From contig JALIGW010000001.1 of assembly GCA_023053685.1 (NCBI GenBank), positions 56,558,859-56,622,858 of the forward strand: a stretch of DNA of 64,000 nucleotides, read 5' to 3'. Both the position numbers and the translations under genes were made by a program. The number at the start of each line of letters is the position of its first letter. Position 1 is the first letter of the stretch. The notes below the pieces were generated by a model. The model ran no database searches and had not been told where the DNA came from. It worked only from the letters and a program-made list of their open reading frames with translations. This DNA is from Diadophis punctatus similis (Eukaryota; Chordata; Lepidosauria; Squamata; Dipsadidae). Below are positions 35,078-46,567 of the stretch, one piece after another.

Positions 35078-36255
35078 TTTCTCAAACCCAAGGGAATCTG
35101 CTCAAAAGAATTTACTACTCCAACCCATTTACATGAGACATTTGTTTCACTGGCCCCAAAGTTTACTCAGTGCAAAACTAACTTTATCTAAAGATATTCC
35201 TGCATCAGCTTTATGTTGGAGGGCAATGCCAGGTTTTTTTCCTTCTTCTTTGCACAACTTGTATATCTGTGCTTCTCTTGTTGTAAATAACAACCCCTTC
35301 ATTCAAAAAAGGTATTTAAACCATTTGTAATTTGAAAATTGCTATGGGGGGTGGAGATCCTCCTAAGATTTTAACCATTTCTAATTATGCTCTCATGCAT
35401 ATGCATTGCCCACCTGCATGCTCAATCATTGCAGAGAGAGAGAAAGAGCAGAAGGCAGCTCTACAAAGTAGCTTGTGCTATCTTATAGGGAAAACATCCA
35501 GGTGAAATTCACCACCTCCTTCCTCTTATAAGGGATAATCTTCTTGGGCTAGAATGGATTTTGCAGCTTTTCCCCAATGCAATTAAGACAAATTCACCTG
35601 CTTTCAGCTTCTATCCTGTCTGGTTTATTTCTTATCAAAGGATTATTGCTTATTTAGTGGAAATTATTGCGGCTTCCTAATGTGTGCTGTTAAGAATTCT
35701 GATTGCCACCTTTTACCTGTTTTGCATCTGCAGATTATTCCAGTCTAATGGCATCAACTGCAGCCAATATACACTATTCTGCACATATGACTTGAGGTTC
35801 AAAGGAGGGTGCTCTTACTAGATTTTAATGCATGCTACTTTTTTTTTTACTCTTTGCAATTATGCAATGAGCATATGGACAAAATGCCTGCTGTGGGAGA
35901 TTGGCTTCCTCACAAAATGGCCATTTCTCAGAAGGCCACCTGGTAACCCAGGTTACCCTTTACAATCCCAAGTGGGACTTTTATAAAGCCCCAAACATTC
36001 CTAAAAATAAATGCAATGATAGTGTCTGATGTTTTGCTTTGCAGTACCCCAGCAACTCCCCTCCCCGTGTTTTTTGAAGTAGTGCATACTTTAAAAAGTC
36101 AGACACAACAAAGGGTCTGGTGGACTTCAAAAGTGTCTGAGGCATCATGTCAGCTATTCTTATTGAATAAATCCTTATCTTTGCCGGTATAATTTTATCA
36201 ATACAGAACAGGTGGTATATACTAATGTCTCCCTAAAACTGGTATCCATCAAGTA
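35078..36255. other. Intergenic, nothing recognised
   Basis: 1.2 kb of AT-rich spacer; no repeat or coding sequence identified. Confidence 0.4.
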
Positions 36256-36257
36256 TA

Positions 36258-37534
36258 CAGGTAGTTCTTGATTAACCACTGCCCTGTTTAGCAACTGTTC
36301 AAACTTACAACATTAGTGCTAAAAAGTAGATTTATGACCAGTTCTTAAACTTACAATGGTTGCATTGTCTCCGTGTCATGTGATTGCAATTCAGTCCCAT
36401 TGGAAACCAGCACATTGGAAACCAGCACACATTTACAATGCTCATAGCATTCCATTTGAGACCTTACCATTTGAGACCTTCACAGCCAGCTTTCAACAAG
36501 CAAAGTCAACGGGGAAGTTGATTTTGAATGTTGTGCTCTTTGTGAGGGCATTAAGATGGAGTTGCTGTCTGCATTTGGGAAAAGCAACTGCAGCCAGACA
36601 GAAATGCTTCCCACCTCTACTTCTCCAAGGACAGGCTCAACACATCCTTTCTTCTAAAGGGCTGTAAATGTTTACAACCCCAGAAACTTGAGAGGAGATG
36701 AATCCATCCATCCATCTCTCCATCCATCTCTCCATCCATCCCCCACTCATACAGTATACTCATAAAAATCCATGCTAGTGTTCCAGGTGTGTGGATAATT
36801 GAGCCAAACACTAATTTTTAGGAACATGCCAACATCCCTAGGCAGCCTAACCCCCAACTAGAGCCTACAAAAGTTTGTGTAGGAGAAAAGAGTAAAAAGA
36901 CAGCAAGAAGACAAGGAAGCAATGTCTGGAACTGTATAACTCTTCTACGCAGGCAAAAGGGTTCTCAGTCAACTGTCAGGATCATGAGCTAGGGTAAACA
37001 GCCTATTGTGGTGTGATTCCAGCCTGGAGCATGGCTTTTTGCTTGGCTTAAAACTTGGCAGCAACTAGAAAAGGGGCCAACCCACTGAGGCAGCACTTAA
37101 TTCCAACAACTGCAAGAACTTCTGGAGGGAGTCCAAGTTGTATGCCATTTTACAAACTTTAAGCCTTTCATTTGTTGTATTAACCTTCAAAGACTTAATT
37201 ATGTGGTTACATCAACTTGCAAGGCCTAGGAGGGTGGTGTGAACCTAGACAACACCTATAATTAGGAAAGGTATGTGGTGCAATAAAGTATTTTGTACAG
37301 TTATCTTCTACACTCTGGTGTGTCCAGTCCTTGGAAAGCAAACAACCTTCTCAGTAAGTTTCAAGTCATGGCCATGAGATGTCACATTTAATGACAGCAA
37401 GTGATTTGATTAACAACTGCAGTGGAACTGACAGTGTAAGTCAGTCACAGTCACATGATGTTTCGTTTAGCAACTGCACTGTTTAGCAATGAAATTGCCG
37501 GTCCCAAATGCAGTCATTAAGTGAGGAGTACTTA
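36258..37534. mobile_element. TA-type element split by an unclassified 0.85-kb insert
   Basis: The left part (caggtagttcttgattaacc..., aacaagcaaagtcaacgggg) and right part (gattaacaactgcagtgg..., cattaagtgaggagtactta) belong to the element seen complete near 62.54-63.32 kb. Between about 36,525 and 37,378 is unrelated sequence with a CATC microsatellite and an AATAAA at 37,282-37,287 followed by a T/G-rich run. That may be LTR-derived, but I could not define its ends. Confidence 0.65.
36702..36743 (+). repeat. (CATC)n short tandem repeat
   Basis: atccatccatc units with tctc interruptions. Confidence 0.85.
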
Positions 37535-37934
37535 TATTACAAATATAAACCTCAGAGATTCTGGCCAGTTGTAGTTCTAGTATAACTGTAGGTCATCTGG
37601 TTAAGACAAGCTACAACCACTTAAGGGCTCGATTCTTACTGATTTAGCTAAAGGCTGCAATTTTTATAAAATGGTGCTAAATGTGAGCAATACATGTGCC
37701 TTGATTTCTAAAAAAAACAAAACCCAACAAATGTATTGTCTAGCAAATTGTGGTCTTTTATTAAACATGAGGGGAAAGTGGCTGAGAATTACTCCTCTAA
37801 ATATTACATATGTTTATGTATATGTCTAGCATATAAATATGGCACATGTTCTGCAATATCCTTTTGAGCAACCTGAAGGTGAATAAAATAAAATTACATT
37901 TTGTCACTCATTACATTATTATACTCTATTTATA
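37535..37934. other. Intergenic, nothing recognised
   Basis: AT-rich spacer. Confidence 0.4.
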
Positions 37935-37942
37935 CTCTATTG

Positions 37943-38075
37943 CAGGGGTGTCAAACTCACGATGACACGTTGTCATCATGTGACGTGTCTCAATGTTCCC
38001 CCTTCTCTAAACTGGGGGTGGGCGTGGCCAGTGTGTGACGCATCCACCCCACGGGCCGCGAGTTTGACACCCCTG
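37943..38075. mobile_element. Non-autonomous hAT element, family A (short)
   Basis: caggggtgtcaaactcacga to cgagtttgacacccctg; perfect 8-bp duplications ctctattg (37,935-37,942 and 38,076-38,083). Confidence 0.93.
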
Positions 38076-38210
38076 CTCTATTGCTTCACGCAGAGGCAAA
38101 AGAAAAAGGACAAGAGTGGGCAATGGATGCAGCAAATGTTATGCTGGTATAATTTTCTGCTAACTCAATAATAGCATATTTGATGGCTACAAAAAAGAGA
38201 ATGATCAAAA

Positions 38211-38983
<773 letters not shown>

Positions 38984-38991
38984 GTGATGGT

Positions 38992-39402
38992 GAACCTTTT
39001 TTCCCTCGGGTGCCAAAATAGTGCGTGCACGCGTTATCACACGCTCGTGCGTGCCCACACCCATAATTCAAAGCCTCCCACTTGCCCCACCCCCCGTGCA
39101 TGCATGCGTGACCCCCCACTCCCCCGTTTCCCGACTTCCAGTGGGCCCAGTAGGCCCCTTTTGCCCTCCCCAGGCTCCAGAGGCTTTCTTGGACCTTGGG
39201 GAGGGCAAAAACGCTTCCCCCCGCCACCCCGGAGGCCCTCCGGAGACCAAAACCATCCTCCCAGAGCCTCTGCGCGAGCCAAAAATCAGCTGCTGTGCAC
39301 GCACATGCGCGCTGGAGCTGAGCTAGGGCAACGGCTCGCGTGCCGGCAGATATGGCTCCGCGTGCCACCTGTGGCACCCGTGCCATAGGTTCGCCATCAC
39401 TG
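38992..39402. mobile_element. Non-autonomous hAT element, family B
   Basis: cagtgatggtgaacc to ggttcgccatcactg; perfect duplications gtctattg (38,984-38,991 and 39,403-39,410). GC-rich interior (tgtggcacccgtgcc near the right end). Opposite orientation to the 41,290 copy. Confidence 0.93.
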
Positions 39403-39410
39403 GTCTATTG

Positions 39411-41281
39411 CATCCTTCCTGGCATATGAACCTCCTAGCAGCATATGGGAACACAGTGAAATACAAGGTGGACTTATGGTTGGATTTCAGGGCTATTCTT
39501 ATATAGTTAACAGATGTTTCAAGACTTCTGGGCTTGTCTTGAGAGTGAGATGACTTGAGGTTGCTCTGTTGCAAAATGTCAGTAATAGGTCACTGCTAAC
39601 AAGAACCTGTATCAGATACCACTAAAGTCAATAGAAGAAAATCCTTTGTTACACAAAGGTAACACAAGATAAAGGCAAAAATGTACTCTTAAATTACCGT
39701 ATTCTGTTTGTTTATTTATGTATGAACAATATTTTTAACCCACCCTCATCCCAGAGGACTTTGGGTGGCACGCACCACAAAAACAAAATAGACAATGAAC
39801 ATAATAAAAATCCTCTAATCTACATGTCTATGATAGATGCCCTTAGTGAAATCAGCTGGGACTAATACACAGTTGAAATAAGTCTACTTAAGGGCATTAG
39901 GCCAGGAGGTTAAGTGAGCTGGGTGAAGTGGTGTATTTACTATGGGTATATGAATTGCTTTGGACGCAATGTTTTAATTGCACTTTTTTGTTCTTTTGTG
40001 ATGTTTTTTGTTGGTTGTTAACTAACCAGATTTTTCATGATGGATGAGTGACTGTATAAATTGGTTGCTTGACTGAATGAATGAACAAACTGCTCCTTAA
40101 GTTGTTGGGAAAAAAATCTTCATGTGTCTCATGGTATCCCTCCCGGATTCAGTAATTCCTGAAAGAGGGTGGTCTATTTATTGTGGAGGTCCAAGATTTC
40201 TCTGGTTTGATGTTTCACAAGGTAGTGCTAGGATCATGGCAACAATCAGCTGGGTTTTGGTGAGTTGGGTGGTCATGTATAAGCCAAATAAATAAACAAA
40301 TACATTCTACAGTATCTTCAAATCTTTGGATTTTAAGAAGCAGGATAGAAAGAGTATTAATGCTTTTGAAATTTGGCTCAACATTTCTCTTCTGAGAATA
40401 TCTTGGATAATGAAGGGAAAAACATCATCAAATAAATCAACCCAGAGTTTCTATTGCACCTGATATATAAATGACCAGACTCAAATTTATTTATTTATTA
40501 GATTTTTTAAAAACCTGACTATTTTTATAAATAACTCAAGGTGTGAATTTACATAATACTCTTTCTTCCTCCCATTTTCCCCATAAGAACCTTATAAAGT
40601 GGGTTGAGCTGAGGGAAAGTGACTGACTCAAGGTCAACGAGTCAGTTTTTCATGCCTAGCTCTTTTCACAGTCTTTTACTTGCTAGGCTAGCATCTTAAC
40701 CACCACATCGAACTGGCTCTCATTATTTCATTATCTCATTATCATACTTCAGACATATTATGTGATGTTTTAGCTCTCTGGAGAAAGCTGTAATGCTAGA
40801 AAAAAAGGAAAGAGAAGAAGAAGATAACCAGCAGAAAGATAGTTGGACTCAATTACAGAGTAGCAATCAGTGCACAAGTGGAAAACTTGAAGGATCAAGT
40901 TCGGGAAAGACTTGATGGCACATAAACAGCATCTTCAGATCACACTGTATCTATTCAAGACTAAAGGCTACTTAACAATTATCATTCAATGCTATGATCA
41001 ATTCTGGTAAGCCCATGTTTGCCATGGAAATCATGAACTCAGGAGCTGCATGAGACACCTTCCGCAGGATATGATGGTTGAAATCAAGAAAAATCAAAAG
41101 CTTTAGGAATTCCAACCTCAGCCTCAAGGATAGGATTGCCTTTAACGTTACTTAAGTCCTAAACCAAGAGCATAATTAAATCATAGTGTTGTAGAAATTC
41201 TCCAGAGGAACATTTGGCTGAGAGGTCATTGTGATTACCTTCAGGATATTAGGGTCTTTATCATTAAATATTTGGGCAACA
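39411..41281. other. Intergenic with decayed LINE tail and MIR-like SINE
   Basis: At 39,700-39,790 a degraded LINE tail (ccaccctcatcccagaggac...). At 40,555-40,715 a sequence resembling the MIR/CORE-SINE type (gtgactgactcaaggtcaac...cttaaccaccacatcg). The rest is unclassified AT-rich sequence. Confidence 0.4.
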
Positions 41282-41289
41282 GCATAGGC

Positions 41290-41659
41290 CCGTGATGGCG
41301 AACCTATGGCACGGGTGCCACAAGTGGCACGCGGAGCCATATCAGTGGGCACGCGAGCTCAGGTCCGGCATGCATGTGCGCACCGGCCGGCTGATTTTCG
41401 GGCCTTCTGGGCCCACTGGGAGTCAGGAAACAGGCTGTTTCCAGCCTCCGGAAGGGGGGGGAAGGCCATTTTTGCCCTCCCCAGGCTCCTAGAAGCCTGG
41501 AGAGAGCAAAAAATGGGCGTGCCATTGCATGCTGGGAGTGGGGGGGTCATATGCGCATGCGCGGGGGTGCATGGAATTATGGGTCTGGGCACGCACACCC
41601 GTGATCCCACGCATCCCCCCCTTTTTGGCACACGAACCAAAAAAGGTTCGCCATCACTG
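41290..41659. mobile_element. Non-autonomous hAT element, family B
   Basis: ccgtgatggcgaacctatgg to ggttcgccatcactg; perfect duplications gcataggc (41,282-41,289 and 41,660-41,667). Left end ccg instead of cag. Confidence 0.92.
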
Positions 41660-41667
41660 GCATAGGC

Positions 41668-42447
41668 CTATTAAATAACATATCCTCTTTTTTTCATTTT
41701 TTAAATGAAAAATTTAAATTTTACATTTCCTCAGAATTTAAGTTGTTAATTAGCTAGAGATGTCAACAAAGAAAAATTTGCTGAATTAAAAAGTAGAACA
41801 ATATTTTAATTATGAGAAAAAAAAACAATAACAAGCAAACTATAATGAGAAACCTTTCCCAATAGCTATGGTGAAAATGAGAAAACATATGAATGATCAG
41901 GAAATACCTATTCACTTTAAATGTCTTTATAACTTCAACATCAGTACAGAAAGAACTGGCTAATTATGGGACCTAATCTTATGTATGATCACTGAGAACT
42001 CCTGGAGAAAATTTGATGAGTAGATGATTGGAGAAGGGCATATGTAATTTTTATCTTCATAAAAGGGAAAAAAAGAAAAAAGTCAGAGAATTAAAGAGAA
42101 GTTATTTTGACAATGATACCTGGGAAGATTCTGGGGAGAACATAAAGATTTTGATCTATAAGTACCTCAAAAATAATGTAAAAATTGCAAAAGTCAGCAC
42201 AGAGTTATGAAGCACATTGCCAAGCTAACCTTTTCTCATTTATTGATTTTCTTCTTTCTTAGTAGATTGTGGGAATGTCATAGTTTGGTTTCAGTGAAGT
42301 TGGCTTGAAGAGCATCTATTTGTAGCTCCTCATTCATTGGATGGAGCCGTTTATCCTTTATCCTTCAATTTCTATTGAAGACTTAGATGAAAAGGGCAGA
42401 GAGAATGCTTATCAGCTATGCAAATGATATAAAATGGATGGGATGCC
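41668..42447. other. Intergenic, nothing recognised
   Basis: AT-rich spacer. Confidence 0.4.
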
Positions 42448-42678
42448 AATAGCAATAGCACTTACACCTATATACCCCTTCATCGTGCTTTACAGTCCTC
42501 TCTAAGCAGTTTACAGAGTCAGCGTATTGCTCCCAACAATCTGGTTCCTCATTTTACTGACCTCAGAAGGATGGGAGGCTAAGTCAACCTTGAGTTTAAC
42601 TAAGAATCGAACTGCTGGCAGTTGGCAGAATTAGCCTATAGTACAGCATTCTAACCACTGCACCACCACGGCTCTTCA
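42448..42678 (-). mobile_element. tRNA-derived SINE (Sauria-type), reverse
   Basis: atagcaatagcacttacacc, then gtttacagagtcagcgtatt, then ctgacctcagaaggatggga. The reversed tRNA head is at the right (cattctaaccactgcaccac). Confidence 0.85.
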
Positions 42679-42767
42679 ATAGTCTTGAAAACAAAAATAA
42701 AGTTGAAGATTAACTTGAAAAGCTAAAGAAAAAATTATGCATTAAGGAGATAGAAATCAGATGCATG

Positions 42768-42968
42768 CAATGGTGGGATTCAGCCGGTTCTGTCCAGTTT
42801 GGGCAATCTGGTAGCGGTAACTGCAGGAGGCTCCCTCCACTCGCCCGGACGTAATGCGCGAGCACTGCGCATGCACAGGTCGTGAGCATGCGCAGATGAG
42901 GCATGTGCGAGCCTAGCAAGCGTGCTCACATTTGCAAACCGGTAGGGAACGTAAGTGAATCCCACCTG
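42768..42968. mobile_element. Non-autonomous hAT element, family C (short)
   Basis: caatggtgggattcagccgg to gaatcccacctg; perfect duplications gatgcatg (42,760-42,767 and 42,969-42,976). Confidence 0.9.
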
Positions 42969-43017
42969 GATGCATGGGCATAGAAAGGGATATCTGACTT
43001 GGTAATAGTACTTGTGA

Positions 43018-43092
43018 AAATTTAAATTAATTTTTAATTAAATAATGAAATAAAATAAATAAAATAAAATAAAATTAATTAAATTAAACAAA
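43018..43092 (+). repeat. AAAAT/AATT-rich simple sequence
   Basis: ttaattaaataatgaaataa then repeated AATAAAATAAA units. Confidence 0.85.
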
Positions 43093-43174
43093 TCAGTGGT
43101 AAGATGTGTTTATAAAAAAGACAAATGTAATTTTAGGCTACATCAACAGAAGCACAGTTTCTACAGAAACCATA

Positions 43175-43680
43175 ATTCCATTTTATTCTTCTTAGTCAAA
43201 CTCTATCTGGGGTATTGTGTTCAGTTTTCGATGCCATGCTTTATGAAGGATTCAGATAAACTGGAATGAATTCAGAGAAGAGTAACAACAATGATTAGAG
43301 CAGTAGAAAATAAATACTATGAGAATTTTGAAGAGTTTTAATGTTTATTCTTGAAAAAGAGAACTGAGAGAGAATATAAAAGATATTTTGATAAGTACCT
43401 GAAAAAAATGTTACATAGCAGAAAGCAGCCAAAACCTGTCTCTACTATCAGGATTTGGAATATCGGTATTTAAGTTCCATTTGAATGTTAGCACAAAGCT
43501 CCATTTCAACACTTGAGCCACTTATTCAGGATACTGGTTGGCTTGCTTTCACAGGATTTGTTTGAGAAGTGGACAGCAATTTGTTATGCATGCTTTAAAA
43601 GAGAATTCTCTGCAAGCAAGGGAATTAAACTTCTTGGCTTAAATGGTCTCTTCCAACTTTATGATTCCGCGAATTTTTCC
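43175..43680 (+). mobile_element. CR1 LINE 3' region
   Basis: tctatctggggtattgtgtt, cagttttcgatgccatgctt, then gaattcagagaagagtaaca, and at the end ggcttaaatggtctcttcca and actttatgattcc. This is the order of the CR1 3' UTR in birds and reptiles. Old, with internal decay. Confidence 0.82.
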
Positions 43681-44380
43681 ATTTTCTGTTTGATGATTTC
43701 TAAAGCTAATGCCAGATGAGATCACAGCAGCTCAAGCAGAAATGAAAGTGCTTCCAAATGCACAACATTTAAATCACTGGTGCTGTCTGCTGTTTGGCGC
43801 TTTACATATAAAGTGAGCAAGCAAGCTAGTTAGCCTTACCAAAGAAGAAAAGACAAGAGATTTATATTAAAATATATATATTTTAGAATGATCTGTTTTA
43901 GTAGGTAGGATGCCCATTTAAAAAAAACCTTAAAAATATCTAGGATGTTTTGAAAAAGAAGTAGAATATCCCCTCTCAGATCAGAAAAACTTTACATTCT
44001 ATTACACCAACAGCATGAAAATTGCCTCAGAAATAGATTGTATTATCACAGTATACCTGTTCTCCAGCTCCCTCCAGCAAATATAAGGAAATAATCAAAA
44101 GAAAGATGACATGTCTCTTGCTTGTCACCTTTGCTCTAGTGTTCAGCAGATAATTTTAAGAAAAGAGAAGCTCACATCCAATAACACCAGCAGAGGCCGG
44201 CTGCAGGTATGATTCACTAGTGCTCAGGTTTACTTTTTGATGAGCCTCCAATCAAAAGTTCCCAGAATTAATCTATCAGCTAATTAAGGAAACTGTGTCT
44301 ATGTGCCTATGTGTCTATGTGCTCTAATAGGGAGTTAATCCACTCCAAGCTGCTTTAAGTTCCTTCACTAGCTCCAAGAC
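43681..44380. other. Intergenic, nothing recognised
   Basis: AT-rich; minor tandem gtgtctatgtgcctat near 44,295-44,320. Confidence 0.4.
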
Positions 44381-45480
44381 AGGAGCTGATTGGACAAGCT
44401 CATGGATATCTCATGAACAGATTTCCTAAATCGAAGACCTACAAATCAGAGGTGGGTTTCACTTACCTTCGCCACCAGTTTGCGTTGCGATGTTTCGCAC
44501 GCGCGTCCCCTCACGTGATTTCACTTCCGCGCATGCTCAGAAGGTGGATTCAGCCCAAAACACAGCTGAGGAGCTCATCAGCTGTGCTTCAGGCGAACAA
44601 ATAAAGGTCAGTATTAACCCGGGGGTATGCGGGAGGGCTTTTTTCAAAGCACAGAACGCTGTGAAGCCATCCAAACACAGGAAAATCTGTCAAAAATTCA
44701 GAAAAAAAGATGGCGGCAAGCACGGACTGGCACAGACAGAACCAGATCCATGACGCCAAAATTACATCACCAGCGGTTCGCTAACAGTTCGGGTGATCTG
44801 GTACGAACTGGGAGGAACCCACCCCTGCTACAAATAGAAAAAGATGAAATTATAGTTTCATTCAATGGCACAGCACTTTTTACACACATAAACCCAGAAC
44901 TAGCAAAGGAACCCAGAAATGCAGCACTACACAACACACCCAACCTTACCTAATACCATGTATCATGGACCTAACCAACCTCTGCCTCATTGTCTATTTT
45001 CAATTTGATGGAAAAAATCAGAGGAACACCTATAGGATCATCACTCTCAAGACTTATAGGAGAGGCTTGTAATGTGGGATCTAGAAAGTATAACACTCTC
45101 ACACACAACCAAAACTATGTATCCAAAATATAGATTTTGTCGTAATACAAAAGGAGGAATTAGCGAAGACACAGGAAAAAATAACATCTTCAAAGGAATA
45201 AAATTCATAAGTGAAGAAGAAAACCTCAAACATACTTTGAGGTTATTTTTCAATTATCTGGTGTTTTATTCCAACTACATTCATTCAGAGACTATTTCAG
45301 TTACCTTTGCTATAAATACCAAAATCATTATTGTTGTCATGAGGTGATAGCAACCAAGGAAAGATTAAATTTATGACCAAGTATTCCAACAGTCTGGAAT
45401 TATTATGGTTCAACCATCACCATGAATTCTAAATACATGTTGATGACTTTATTTCAGTAATGAGGTATTTAATTTTTTAA
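44381..45480 (+). mobile_element. Penelope-like retroelement relic, interrupted by hAT
   Basis: Reverse-transcriptase signatures of the Penelope-like type in three-frame reading: DEIIVSFNGTALFTHINPEL at about 44,845-44,905, MEKIRGTPIGSSLSRLIGEA at about 45,010-45,070, NIFKGIKFISEEENLK at about 45,182-45,229, and HVDDFISVMR at about 45,431-45,460. Frameshifts and stops show that it is dead. The motif order at the end (GIKF...EEE before VDD) is the reverse of what I expect, so the copy is rearranged or composite. The left end is uncertain. A hAT copy splits it at 44,447-44,827. Confidence 0.75.
44447..44827. mobile_element. hAT element, family C, inside Penelope relic
   Basis: cagaggtgggtttcacttac to gaacccacccctg; perfect duplications ctacaaat (44,439-44,446 and 44,828-44,835). 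Closely resembles the 1,690-2,022 copy. Confidence 0.92.
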
Positions 45481-45960
45481 AGATTGGCAAAATCTTTATA
45501 CCAAATAAAGAAGCAAGGCAGAAGCGATATAGAAAGTCTTTAGCATTTACTTGTCTCAAATTTGTTTCTCATTTTTAGAGGAGATGGACTTTTAAAATAA
45601 ACAACATGAGTTCAGAAATTTAGGTGAGGGACTGATAAAAAGTCCTTACAATATTTTAAGGGGAAAACACTGAATTATTTAATATATTTGAAACCTTTGC
45701 AATTTATAAGAAAAAGTTGACATTTGGCAAGGGGTTTCTCCAGGGGTCCATGTACTTACTTGATTCTATTTCTTCCAAATATAGCACATCAAGGTAGTCA
45801 AAAATAAACATCTCTGGAAAATCCACATTTGAGCAAGTGAAGGAAATCACAATGCTCAATAGAAGGTATGAATTTGTTCAGCTGACTTATGGAAATTTCA
45901 GATTTCATTCGGTTTATTAATACACATAAGGATGGAATTACTTACCACCATGCATGACAT
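45481..45960. other. Intergenic, nothing recognised
   Basis: AT-rich spacer right of the Penelope relic. Confidence 0.4.
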
Positions 45961-45968
45961 CATGCGTA

Positions 45969-46036
45969 TGGAAGAAGAATGGGAGGCAAAAGAAATACTG
46001 ATGAAATTTCACAAAACCTTACTGTACATATACAAG
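45969..46036 (+). repeat. One copy of an inverted dispersed pair
   Basis: atggaagaagaatgggaggc, then aaaagaaatactgatgaaat, to cttactgtacatat. Nearly identical in inverted orientation to 49,672-49,738. Both can be read as EEEWEAKEILMK plus HK.LLYI. I do not recognise the family. Confidence 0.85.
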
Positions 46037-46054
46037 GAGGTTTTTTCCTGGAAA

Positions 46055-46567
46055 CTGGCATGACGCAAATCATGATCTTGTCATTGCAGGATGGCATGAC
46101 TGTCATAAAGGTAACTGGTTGTCAAGCACCCAACATGGAGTCCTGTGACCATCAGGGGGACAGAGCAGTGCAATAATTTACAGTAGGTGGGGAAGGGTGC
46201 TTTATGGGCCATAGATGCAATGGCATGTGCATCTGCAAGCAGAACAGGTAGAAGATTTTGCCAACTAAGAACTTTACCAGAAGAAGACTCGGATCAAAAG
46301 TCTGCATAGTCCTGAGCTGAAGGGAGGAGATGGGAAAGAGATTCAACGTAACTACTGGAATCTCTCATGAGAAATCTAGTAACTTAGAAAGTTATAGCTT
46401 TAATTTGGCGAGATTCTATCTATTAGGTGTAAGCAAATAAAGGACTGGATTCAATTGGATCTCACTGTCTCATCTCCAGGCTGGAGTCTGACAGTAAAGC
46501 ATCTCTTCCATGGTTATTGTAAATGTGATGTCATTAAGCGACTGGTGGTAAGGCAAAGACTACCTGT
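46055..46567. mobile_element. Decayed TA-type element
   Basis: The left part (gactgtcataaaggtaactg, gttgtcaagcacccaacatg, gtgaccatcagggggac) and right part (taaatgtgatgtcattaagc ... gactacctgta) match the 62.54-kb family. About 300 bp between them do not. Confidence 0.45.
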
